Shown: positions 11,950-24,500 of the stretch, piece by piece
How positions within the stretch are numbered: position 1 is the stretch's first letter
Layout: each line of letters starts with the position of its first letter
From: Argyresthia goedartella
Lineage: Eukaryota > Arthropoda > Insecta > Lepidoptera > Argyresthiidae
Length of the DNA stretch: 64,000 nt
Reading direction: 5' to 3'
Assembly: GCA_949825045.1 (NCBI GenBank)
Contig: OX463813.1
Location: forward strand, 3,410,001-3,474,000
Notes under the pieces: model-generated
What the model was told of the DNA's origin: nothing
Databases searched by the model: none
The model's input: the letters and a program-made list of their open reading frames with translations, nothing else
Position numbers and translations under genes: made by a program

Positions 11950-12165
11950 ATAGGTTTTGGTTCGAGTCCCGATGGGAGCAAATATTTGTTGATGAAAACG
12001 GATGTTTGTACCCTAGTCATGGTTGTTTATCTATCCAAGTATAATATTTATCTATATAACTATGTGTATCGTTGTCTAGTACCCAAGATACAGGGAATCC
12101 TAGTTTGGGGCTAGATCAATGTGTGTAAATAGTGTCCAAGGTATTATTATTATTATATTATTATT
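11950..12165 (+). mobile_element. tRNA-derived SINE, family 1, copy b (5' truncated)
   Basis: It begins at the box-B-like GGTTCGAGTCC, lacks the first half of the tRNA-like head, and ends in the conserved body and an ATT-rich tail. It ends about 185 bp upstream of the first recognised Ig exon. Confidence 0.75.
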
Positions 12166-12349
12166 ATTATTGTTTTAACTTGGCAAGAGGTTCAAAGTCT
12201 CGATGCCAACCAGGTCCAAGTGTTGATCAGTTAGGAGCGGAAAGATGAAACGCAAATAGCACTAATCGTCAACTTTGACATTGATTTCAGGTATATTTCT
12301 AAATATTCTATGGGGCCTGAAAGTCACCGAGTATTATTGTTACTTTCAG

Positions 12350-12500
12350 AGCGACACAACCTACGAGACGGTCTCAAACTTCACGTTCGAAGCGACGCGT
12401 CACGAGAACGGTCTGAAGTTCCGGTGCGAGGCCGAGAACGACGTCATGCTTGAGACCAAGGAGCCCGCCATACATGCCACCAGGGAACTGGAGGTTTGGT
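12350..12500 (+). CDS. Ig gene exon: C-terminal half of an Ig domain
   Basis: The acceptor is TTACTTTCAG and the donor is GGT|GTAAGT. The frame starts in phase 0 and ends in phase 1. It reads NFTFEATRHENGLKFRCEAE, which holds the second Ig cysteine, and ends ELEVW plus a split Tyr codon completed by the next exon. The last 28 nt and the donor are the first unit of a 52-bp tandem array. Confidence 0.85.
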
Positions 12501-15500
12501 GTAAGTTCATAACATAGCGCCGTACATGCTACCAGGGAACTGGAGGTTTGGTGCAAGTACATAATATAGCGCGGTACATGCCACCAGGGAACTGGAGGTT
12601 TGGTGTAAGTACATAACATAGCACGGTACATGCCACCAGGGAACTGGAGGTTTGGTGTAAGTACATAACATAGCACGGTACATGCCAACAGGGAACTGGA
12701 GGTTTGGTGTAAGTACATAACATAGCGCGGTAAATGCCACCAGGGAACTGGAGGTTTGGTGTAAGTACATAACATAGCACGGTTCATGCCACCAGGGAAC
12801 TGGAGGTTTGGTGTAAGTACATAACATAGCCACCATACATGCCACCAGGGAACTGAAGGCGTAAGTACTTACCTAGTACCCTAACCTAAACATTAGCGTA
12901 ACGTACGCTACAAGCTCATTGCATTATAATAATTTTCTCATTGTTGACGTGTCTCTCGGCAACAAACGAAGCCTGCTGTAAAGTCTACACTAAATTTTAA
13001 CCATAAAAGCACTATTAATAATGCAGACTCCCATTCAGGGCAGCAGAGGTGCAGCTGAGAGGTTAAACAGAGGGCCTTTGCTCATCAAAAGGCCTTTATT
13101 AGGGCAGAAAAAAAGAAACACGCCATGCCAAAGCTATTAAACTCAAGTCAAGAATATGTTGTGGTGGTCGTCTGTCTTCTCTCTTCTTGGTCCCGCAAGG
13201 AGGCTGTAACATACTGTTTCAAGGGCTGGTCGGGAGGGAGTAGAGCCACAGCGGCGATGGCTGGTTGCGGCGTCTGACCAGGTCAAGCGCATACAGGCTG
13301 AGGTTGTCGCTGGTCTCGCTAGAAGGTGCTCATCAGTGCTACTAGGAACATAGTGTGCTGTACCAGGTAAAGCGCATACAGGCTGAGGTTGTCGCTGGTC
13401 TCGCTAGAAGGTGCTCATCAGTGCTACTAGGAACATAGTGTGCTGTAAGTGAGTACGGTAAGTCTGATTGGTAGGCCAGTAGACAGGACCACCTGCCCGA
13501 TGGTCTGGCGATGTAAAAAGTCGACAGGATTTTATGGTTAGCATAGGACTGTAAAGATTTTTGCTACAGAGATGAGACCTCTATACCCAGCAGTGTCGTT
13601 GTGGTTTCCCATCCTAACTTGGTGGAAGAGGTCTTTTACTAGAGACAAGCTAGCCTTTGTATTATTTGTATGCAATAAAGAAATTAAGCATTAATGTGTG
13701 GGCTGAGCATGATGAGTATGGCTATTTTCAGGTGATGCTGCATCTTTTGTTTGCTCAATAGGGTCCTTCTCTGATTTCCAGATCCACCTATAGTGCGCGC
13801 GAGTCCTAGCAACATAACCGTGGTGGAGGGAACGAAGATTCTGCTGAAGTGTGAATATGAGAGCAATCCGTCCTCACTGACTGAGGTTATATGGTAAGTA
13901 ATGAATAAATCAAACCTTTACCCATAAGGAGTAGCAGAGGCACAACTATGGCCACGTTAAGCCAGATATTTCATTCGCTGTTCCATTTTTCCATTAGTGT
14001 GGTAATTGTAAGTGTCAATCTCCGTCGCCTTGTTTGGTTTTGAATAGGAAGGAGAGATTCACAGACATATAATAAGTGGGGAGATTGACTCATAGCTCTA
14101 TCCTTTACTTAGAAGTAACTTGCTGTTACTCTGGGTACTCTGAAAACGCCAAGTAGGTATTTAAAAGGGCAACAAATATAATGATCACCAAAATATTTTT
14201 TTCTAACCCAAAATGGGTAAATGATTTCCAAAAGTTGCAAAAAATATCAGGGGAGAATACTGCGGTAGCTTAGGTGAAGAGTAAAGGGGGTGATCGAAGC
14301 AAAGCCCCCTTTATCCTTCGTGTTAGGTTGAACATGTAAGAACAACAAAAATACTTAAAACATAAACTTAAATACACAAAACATAAAAAGAAGTTAGATG
14401 ATCGATCATTTATCCAAACACAATTTGGTGGTCGTATAGTCATTCTGGCGGTCATTTAGAATTTATTGGTAGTAAAATAGGTACGTTTTTGGTGATCGTT
14501 TAAACATAAGCCATTTAAAAATAGGTAAACAATCAAATGGTTTTAATAATGCTGCTGGGAAATAAAGTCATTCTAAGTATTTTGGAGTCCCCGAAATCCT
14601 TTCAAAACCTACACGACAATTTAGACGTCATTGACTCAAATCTTCCAGGTACCGCAACACGAAGAAGATCCACGTCAACCGGACCCAAGAAGGTCGAAAG
14701 TACTACGAAGGTGGCACCACAGACCAGCAGTCCCTTATCATCATCAGCTCCAGGGGCCAGGACATGGGGAACTACACGTGCCTGCTGGCCAATGCGGTTG
14801 GGAATGGGACTGCGGATGAGGCCATTGATGTTAATATACATTGTGAGTGGCATTAATTAATCAACTTATTTAATAATGATTAAGTTCTATAAATTTGGAT
14901 TTACTAAGATTTGGTTCCCTTGTTTCCTTGTTAAGCTTGATACGTTCGTACCGCGGAACCGTTGCAACATGGAACGAATAGTGATTTGGCCGACTACCAA
15001 ATAATAGAAAAAGTGGCCGTATATTCCCCATACCGAATACTTGCCGAATATAAGTTGCATCTCTACTAAGAACCATCGCAGTAAAGTCTACTATCAATAC
15101 GAAAACCACATTAAAATCCGCTCAACCGTTTGACCAGTGGAGTGCCACGAATACATACACACGCAGGCAGACAGACACTTCACACACAGTCATAAATGAA
15201 GGTATTCAGTTTCATACAGAATGACTTTCAGAATGTTGTCCTTAGCAACCCCCTTTAAATATAACTTCATCTTTTTGTGACACCATATGTCCGTAATAAC
15301 AGCAATCAATAAATAACACATAAATTGTCCTCAAAATTCCAGTCAAACCAACCGTCTCGCTAGTGATGACGACCAACGAAGGCCAAGAAGAACCCACCGC
15401 ATTGACCGGCCCAATCTACGAGACCGACCATCAGAACGTGACGCTGAAGTGCAGCGTCGACGCAGGCAACCCGGGCACCTTGGACGAGGTGGTGTGGTTC

Positions 15501-18500
15501 CTGGACGGGGAACTGCTGAAGCACTTGCCCGAGTGTAATAGCACGCAGGGCGAAGGTACGATTACATGTTCAAAATCACAATCTCCAAATTGTAGTCCCG
15601 CAGTTTAGCGGCATTTAGAATAGTAGCTTATGTGACTGCTACATAATGGAGGGCATTAATACTCGAGAGTATAATATTATCACTCGAGATTTTAATGCTT
15701 AATTATGTATAGTTACATACACTAGTTTATTTACACACATATCATAAGCTCTCTTTAATGAGTTCAGGAACCGCATGTTCGACCGGAATGGTGGCATTGA
15801 TAATTCCTTTGCACTTGTTTAGCTTGTTCAGTAGTACCAACTTCACAAACAAACTAGGAGCGGCACGCAGGCAGGCGTCGGCGTTCGAAATTTGAATGTC
15901 ATAATATGTAGAAAAACTACACAATATGGTCATAATGTGTAATTTTTCAGATAAGAAATGAGTTTTTACCAAGTAGTTTAACATTATGCTGATCGTAACG
16001 TGCGGTTTTTGTACGCAGTAAAGAGGGTTTATGATACGTGTGTAGATAAAGAAACTAACATAAGATTTTGTTATGGATTATGTTGCAAAAGATATTTTTA
16101 AAATGATCCTTTATGAATATAATCATACATTCAAAAAAGTAGGTGCAAAAGGGAAAAACATTTAGAGTCGTGATACCAATAAATCAAAACTCAAAGCTGA
16201 TGACCTCTATGATCTTGCCGTCGAAGCTGTGCTTCCAAAGCGAGTGATCCCGGGTTCGAATCGCGGCTGGGTAGAAACAAACAGTCCCCAGGTCTTGGAT
16301 GTTTATATGTTTCTCAAGTTTCTGTTTCTGGTTGCCACGACACACGTGTCCTAGTGTGGGGCCGGAAGCAATGTATGTGCCTGTAAGTAAATGTTATGTG
16401 TTACTCTTTCAGTCCCACGGATTGCGGCTCCTGTGCCATAAATCGGTTTTTGTTACTTGGTCAAAATCTTCGTTTTCCTTGTGGTTCTTGTAATTTCATA
16501 TTCAAAACTTTTTACAGACAACCTCTGCAATGAAGTGGATCCCTCCATGCTACTTCTACAAGACACAACTAGAAGCTTCCACGGCAACTACTCATGTAAA
16601 GGCAAGAACTCGGCCGGATGGGGCGAAGAGAGCCGAAAGGCTGAGCTGGTGGTCAATTGTAAGTGGTTTTCAGTTGATTAATCAATCAATCAATAAGCCA
16701 ATGTTCATCCACTGAAATCCACGCCTACCAGGCCCTGTTCTCTTATATAAAAAATAGCGTTAGCGTTTCGATTGCTGCGAAAGGTGCTTAATCATCACAG
16801 AATACTTAATAGTACTACGTACAGAAAGATTACTGCGCAAATACACTTAAATAAATAGCTACTCTCGCTGCGCGACAATAAAGCGCAATCTAACTCGCAC
16901 CTGCGCTACCTACAACAATCGCGCCCGTGCAAGCTAGATTGCGCCCCATCACTTCGCTTGAGAGCTTCTTTTACTCTGTCATCACAAGGTCGTCCTGTAA
17001 ACTCCTGTCCCGCTTGATCACGGTAGGGTTACCTACGTGCGATTTGTGTTTGTGAATTCCACTCTGTGTAAGAGAGGTGTTATATTAGTACTTATTCAGG
17101 CTATTGGCAAATTCTCAGGTCAGGTAGGTACCTACCTTCTTACTTTCGTAATTGTAATTTGTTTTATACAGGGTCTAAAGTGTTTACTTTTATGTAAACA
17201 AAAATGTTAGGCACATAAGTCATAATTGTTACAAAAATCACCGAAGAGTTGCTTATGAGGAGCGGTTAGCACGCGAGGCGACTGCGAGCCAAGCGAGCGG
17301 CATCATAACTGAATTTCCGTCGGGCGGATTGGCCGGTCCAACGTACCCATTGTTTAATGCCGTTTTAGCTTGTTGTCGGCGCATTTTTGTTTGGAGATTG
17401 ACTGCCAAATATAGCATTTTGCAACCTTCGGAGCAATCAAAACGCTGTCGTTGTTTGTTTTCATAAGAGCGCCAATGGGTTTTTGAAGTTTCGACTTTTC
17501 CTATATGTGGCAGCAGTGGCACGGCTCAGGCACGGAAGCCCAGTGATTCTATTTCGCATTTCTTTTCCATTAGCATGAAAACGCCCATTTAATGCACGAT
17601 TTTATGTACTAATTTCATAGGTACCTACAGAGGCAGCACTAAGAGTTGAACCCGTATCAACTTCATGACAGGCGAGCGAGAAACCTCTAAAGCAAGGACT
17701 TAAACAGTTTAATTTTATTCTTTGCAGACCCGCCCGGCCCCGCCAAGCTGACGTACAGCCCGTGGCGCGTCATAAAGGGCAAGTCTCTCGTCCTGAGCTG
17801 TAACATCCAGGAAAGGGGTCGACCAGAGACCGTTAGGTATGTTTGATGTTGGATTAGAATCATTTTTTTTTCACACATTGATCTAGCCCCAAACTAGGAT
17901 TCCCTGTATCTTGGGTACTAGACAACGATTCACATACTTACATAGATAAACATAATACTTAGATAAACAATCGTGACTAGGGTATAAACATCCGTTCTCA
18001 TCAAACAAATATTTGCCCCCACCGGGACTCGAACCCGGGACCCTTGGCTTCGTAGGCAGTGTTACTGCCGACTCGGCCATTGGGGTCGTCAAATGGTCGT
18101 CAAATCGTCTATGGTCTAGAATTTTGGATTTCGACTAAAAACCCAAAGCCTATCAGGACATTTAGGACGATTTCTGTAACCAAGTGTTGTAAGTTTATTC
18201 TATAAGTAAAAAAGAATCTCGGATCTCTCGATCCTGAATCCTCAATCATGAACCCAACTATTTCAGTCTATTGTGACGATTCTATTTCTGACGAACTGAA
18301 CAGCCGTGTCGGCAGTGACCCTGCTTACGAATCCAAGGGTCCCGGGTTCGAGTCCCTGTGAGGGCAAATATTTGTTTGATGAGAACGGATGTTTGTATCC
18401 TAGTCATGGTTGTTTATCTATCTAAGTATAATATTTATCTACATAAGTACGTGTATCGTTGTCTAGTACTCAAGATACAGGGAATCCTAGTTTGGGGCTA

Positions 18501-21500
18501 GATCAATGTGTGTAAATACACATAGTGTCCAAGCTATTATTATTATTATTGCTATTCTTGAATCCGCATTCCTGAACCCTGGTCTTCCTCTTCCAGGTTC
18601 CGCTGGCACCGCGGCGGCAACGCAGTCCCCGATATCGTCTCACAGAATTGGACCATAGACCCTGTGACGTTGGACCATAGGACCAACTTCTCTTGTCGCG
18701 GGTTCAACACCAAGGAGCCGGGAAAGGGGGAAGGGGAGCCTGGGCAGGTGGAGGTTGATGTGCTGGGTAAGACAAGATAAGATAAGTTTAGAATAGAATA
18801 GAATAGAATAGAATATGCGTTTATTCAAGCGTCACAATGCACAACACATAGCACAAAATAGGAATATACAAAAATAGGAATACACATGGACAACAACAAA
18901 AGTGGGTATATTATGTGATGTAAATGGCTTCTTAAGAAAACAGCATAGTGTGCTGGTTGTATACGGCGACGGTGAATTAGTTTCATAACTAAGATACGAA
19001 ACTAATGACAAAACCGTGAAGTTCGAGTCAAACTCGCGCACGAAGGGTTCCATACAATCGTATAATGGTAGGGATGGTGTGGAGAGAATAATTAGGATTT
19101 TACGTAGCAAAATGTTGTTTACAAAGTTATTGGTGCGGATACTTTCACACTCCATTTTCGTAACCAGGTGCGTTCATAAGTTTGTTTGTGGTATTGAAAT
19201 AATTGTTGTATGGGAGCCCCTTAAATATTTATTTTATTCTGTTTTTTAGTATTTGTTGTTATAGCGGCAACAGAAATACATCATCTGTGAAAATTTAATC
19301 TATCTAACTATCACGGCTCATGACATACAGCCTGGTGACAGACGGACTGACGGACGGACGGATGGACAGTGGAAGCTTAGTAATAGGGTCCCGCTTAGCA
19401 CCCTTCGGGTACGAAACCCTAAAAAAGATAGGATATGATCATGTAACCCTGAGGTAAGGTTAGAATGAGTGAGATTGAGAATTAGAAAGAAGGAGATAGA
19501 GAGAGGAACGAGAAATAGAATAAAAAACCGGTCAAGTGCGAGTCTAAATCGCGCACGAAGGGTTCCGTACCACCGTTCAATGGAAGTGATGGTGTGGAGT
19601 GAATAGTTTGGATTTTACACAGCAAAATATTGTTTACAAAGTTATTGGTGGGGTTACTTTCACACTCCATGTACGTAACCAGGTGCATCCATAAGTTTGT
19701 ATGTGGTATTGAAAGAATTGTTATATGGGAGCCCCCTTAAATATTTCTTTTATCCTGTTTTTTAGTATTTGTTGTTATAGCGGCAACAGAAATACATAAT
19801 CTGTGAAAATTTCAACTCTCTAGCTAGCTAGGTTCTTGAGATACAGCCTGGTGACAGACGGACGGACGGACGGACGGACAGCGAAGTCTTAGTAGTAGGG
19901 TCCGTTCTTACCCGTTGGGTACGGAACCCTAAAAAAGAGAGAAAGAAAACTAGAAATAGAACGAGAAAGATAATTAGAAGGGGACAGAGAATAAACCCTG
20001 TCACTTTAGACCATAGGACCTACTTCTCAAGTCACGGTTTCAATACCAAGGAGCTGGAAAAGAAGGACGACCCTGGACGACAAATTAAAACTCAAGCTTT
20101 ATTTGTAAAACATTGGTACATTAGCGACTTTAATGTGGGTATAGAAAATTATACTTTTGGCGCAATGGCATAGAAATATTATTCGAAATTATATAGTGAC
20201 AGTCAAAGTCACCAAAAGTTGAGGTTGACATCAAAGTCAAAGTCAAAGTCAGAGTCAAACGCAACCAGACTGTGGAATGCACTTCGCTGTGCTATAAGGG
20301 AAAGTCCCTCAATTTTCACTTTTAAGAAAAGATTGAATTTCCTTTCCCTTCCGTCATAGGTACCATATCTATGTAGGTGATGATATATTATAGTTTATAT
20401 ATGTACGTGCATTCTGTATATTGTATTTTATATATTTATTAGGTTTCTTTTATTTATATTTTGAAAGACATTTTCGTATGTACATATGTATAGAGTTTTG
20501 TTGCGTACTAGGACTTTCCTGTGTTAAAAACTCTCCTGTCTTGCCTAGGTTTGCTAGAATAAATCTCTCTTTAGAGATAACCTCGTCTTTGCTTATAAAA
20601 TTTCTTGTAACTGTCTGTACCTTCATATTTTATGTGCAATAAAGAATATGAATAAGTCAAAGTCAAAAAGTAACATCAGAGTCAGTCATCATGTATTCAT
20701 GTAAGGTGACATTTTTGTTTGTTGCAGCTCCACCAAGCTTCAAATACGCAATGAATCACTACAGTGGCGCTCTCTACAAATCAAAGGTGAAACAACTACC
20801 AATTTGTCTCTAAGAAACTGTGTCAAAAGCATCAGAAGCTAGAAAGTTCCTCCCGGATACGGATGCCGGGCGAGGTGAAAAAACATTCGTCTGACGTTTG
20901 ATATGTTTGTGACGTCACTGTTTCTGGTACAGATGTAGTGAATAATCCTTTCCTTTCGTATTTTCTCGGAAATGTTCGTTTTTGTCTTACTACTTTGATA
21001 CTTTTGACATTGATAAATAAAGTATGCGATTTATTTGATACCTACACGTAATTTAATAATACACTAATTCATAGACACATCGGCACCATTCGGGTGTTAT
21101 CGTTGTTCCGAGTTTTGCCGATAGGAAAGGATTATTCACTACATCTGTACCCACGACCAAGGGTGGGGCCAGAAGCAATGCCTGTCTCTGTCTGTTTATC
21201 AGTAGCGGAAGAATAGGTTTATGATAATTAACCTTTGGTACAAGAAGGTCACATAATGCTTGCTAAAAAGTTTACTATGAGGTTTGTTAATCTTATGTGG
21301 GTATGGAACATCTTAAATAGGTACTTTTGGGAGGGGGCTTGAGCCCCCTTGCCTCCCAGGATGCCACTGCTGTCTGTGCCTAAATGTTTATGTTTCTATG
21401 TCCGCAGAACATTTCACTATCCTGCACTGTAGAGTGCGCACCGCTTTGCAGCGTGCAATGGCTGAAGAACGGCGAGGTGATTGCCCCTGAGAACCATCGC

Positions 21501-24500
21501 TACTATATAGTGGAGAGGAAGATTGAGCCGCAGGTCAATAGGAACGACTTTGAAGCGACTGAGAGTACTTTGGTAAGTTATTATGGGCCTTGCCACCTTT
21601 TTTAAATACCTGTACGCCATCGTAAACTTGCTAGAAGTGAAACTTCTGGTGGGTTAGAGTTTCTTGTGCAACTCAAGAACTCCTTGACCTGGGAAGTTGC
21701 AAGTCAGTTAGGTTAGTACATAATACATTAAGGATTAAGGGGCTGGGGCTAAGGATTGTATGAAAACTGCACATGGCCCCAGGACACAGTGCGAGCGAAG
21801 CTGCGGGCAACGGCTAGAAAATTAAGTGTAAGAGTCATAATATGACAGCTCTAAATCTGTTGACAGTTGGGTTGGCGACCAGCCCGTCACCTATTCATCA
21901 ACCACACTGAGCCAGGATGCTGGATATGATGCAATCTTTCCCAATTCGAGTATGATTGAGTCTTAATGCAATCCTCCTCTGTGGAGCATAATTTTAAAAG
22001 GGAAATATTAAACTGCACATCAATAACACTGATTTGCACAGCAAATATACTGATTTTCACAGCAAATATAGGGCAAAATACTGCGGTAGCTTAGGTGAAG
22101 GGTAAAGGGGGTGAGCGAAGCGAAGCCCCCTTTATCCTTCGAATTAGGTTGAACATGTAAGAACAACAAAAATACTTAAAACATAAAAAATATTTTTGCT
22201 GATCCTTTTTTACTGTGAAAATCAGTATTTTTTCTGTGCGATTAAATACTAACCATTTGAAAATAATCATCTTCTAGGCTTGCACCCCTCAGTGGAAATA
22301 TAATTTGACAATGAAGACCTCTGTACCTCTGCGGGGCTCTGCCTCCTGAGCGAGGGTTCCCCGGTTCGAATCCCGGCTTTGATGAATTTAAAAAAAAACG
22401 CTAGAATTTGGATGTTTAGTATGAGTTTGACTTCGCTGATTCTGGTTCCCACGACACCGGATATCCCACTGTGGGGCCAGGGCCAGTACGTTTAAAAAAG
22501 AATTGAAGACTAATCTAATATCACGTGACCTCCGCAGTTCTTCAACATGTCAGCCTGGGAAGGTAACCAATTGGACCGCGCCCACGACAACGCAGTCTAC
22601 ATGTGTCGCTCATCTCGGAACGACGCTGGCGCCGGGGTCAATAGCACCACCAACTTCGCTACTGAGTGTGAGTATTGGCCTCAGGCCCTATTTGTTTTGT
22701 TGGCGCCTGCATGCGGCGTATGCGTACAAGCGACGATGCATATGTTGGCGCCTGCATGCGGCGTATGCGTACAAGCGACGATGCATATGTTGGCGCCTGC
22801 ATGCGGCGTATGCGTACAAGCGACGATGCATATGTCGCAGTTGTTGTTGGCGCCTGCATGCGGCGTATGCGTACAAGCGACGATGCATATGTCGCAGTTG
22901 TTGTTGGCGCCTGCATGCGGCGTATGCGTACAAGCGACGAAGCATATGTCGCAGTTGTTGTTGGCGCCTGCATGCGGCGTATGCGTACAAGCGACGATGC
23001 ATATGTCGCAGTTGTTGTTGGCGCCTGCATGCGGCGTATGCGTACAAGCGACGATGCATATGTCGCAGTTGGTTGGTTAAATCAGACACTTAACTAGACT
23101 AGCTAGACCGTTAATGAAAGACCGACGTTTAACCAAGTCGCTAAAGCTCCATGAGACAAGTGAGTGACCGAAACATTTAACGAGTTGTCTAAGCGTTCCT
23201 AGGCAACAATATAAATACTCTTAAGTACACATAAAAAATATTGTATGTATAATTGGAAATATGGAAAAATATATCTCTGAAAAGCAGAGAACCATCCCTT
23301 CATCAGGGTCGACGATGAGGGCGTACTTGCTAAACTCAGAGCGAGTGCTTTGCCGTCAGTCTGACTAGTCGCTCTCAATTTGTTGCTTTTGCTCTTTGCT
23401 CACTCACAGTTGTTCACTCTCTACAGCATATCATGTCTATATCATAAAATATGTTGGTTTATATTCTACCTTACATGCACGCACAATCATAACATACAAA
23501 ATAATACATCTATACATACACACAAATCACATATATTTACCTCTGTTACACTATATATTCAATCCCACATTCAACACACACACACGCCAATCTACGAATT
23601 TAAGATAACTTATATTTCCGAACTTATAAATACTTGTGCCCTTGCTAACATTTCTTATAATTCAATACTATAGCCGTCAATATTGCGAGGGAGATAGAGG
23701 AGACAGGTGAAATAGCTTGCATAAAGTTAGATGATCCAACTGAATACTCCACGACCTTAAAACATAGATTCCCCTCTAACTACCTACGCATTCTAACAGT
23801 TAATATACGTAGTGTTAATGCTAACTTTGACTCCTTCATGGTTTTCGTCACCTCTCTGGAAACCCCCATTGATGTGATTGTAATGACGGAATGTTGGATA
23901 AACGATAAAAGTGTAATACCTACCATTAACGGCTACAACTACTTCAGTACCAAACGAAGTTATAATCAGAATGATGGAGTCATAGTATATACTAGAGAGG
24001 AAACGACGATAAAATCACAAAAGGAAGCACTTATAGAAGATGGGAATTGTATAGTAACGGAACTAGGTGAAGACACCACTTTAATCTGCTCATATAGACC
24101 ATACACCTTTAGCGATCCCTCTAATTATATAAATTCTTTAGGCAACCTAATACAAAATATGAATAGTAAAAACATAATACTTACAGGTGACATTAATATC
24201 AATATTATCCCGGATGAAATTACTGGTCATGCAGCAGATTACCTAGAACTGCTGGCTGCATATGGTCTAAGACAAGGTGTTAACCGTCCTACGCACAATA
24301 AAACATGCCTAGACCATTTCATGGTAAAAACTAATAAACTTGCGCACACGGTAGTTTTTAACGAATTTACAGATCACAATCCTATCATGCTTCTATTAAA
24401 TCACACAGAAGCTATAAACAAAGCAATATCCCATGAAAAAGTCATTATCAATACTTTAGGCATTGGCAAACAACTCGAAGAACATGATTGGAAACCTTTT

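Noticed and set aside
1..12349. Earlier Ig exons of the same gene
   Set aside because: I looked for Ig cysteine/tryptophan motifs with splice sites and found none that I could support. The 5' part is probably outside the window.
12374..12845. Minus-strand repeat proteins (YTKPPVPWWH type)
   Set aside because: Antisense shadow of the 52-bp splice-site array.
22659..23097. Arg/Tyr/Ala repeat frames on the minus strand and in the other plus frame of the 45/57-bp array
   Set aside because: These are shadow frames of a stop-free tandem repeat. Only the frame continuous with the Ig exon was kept as a question.
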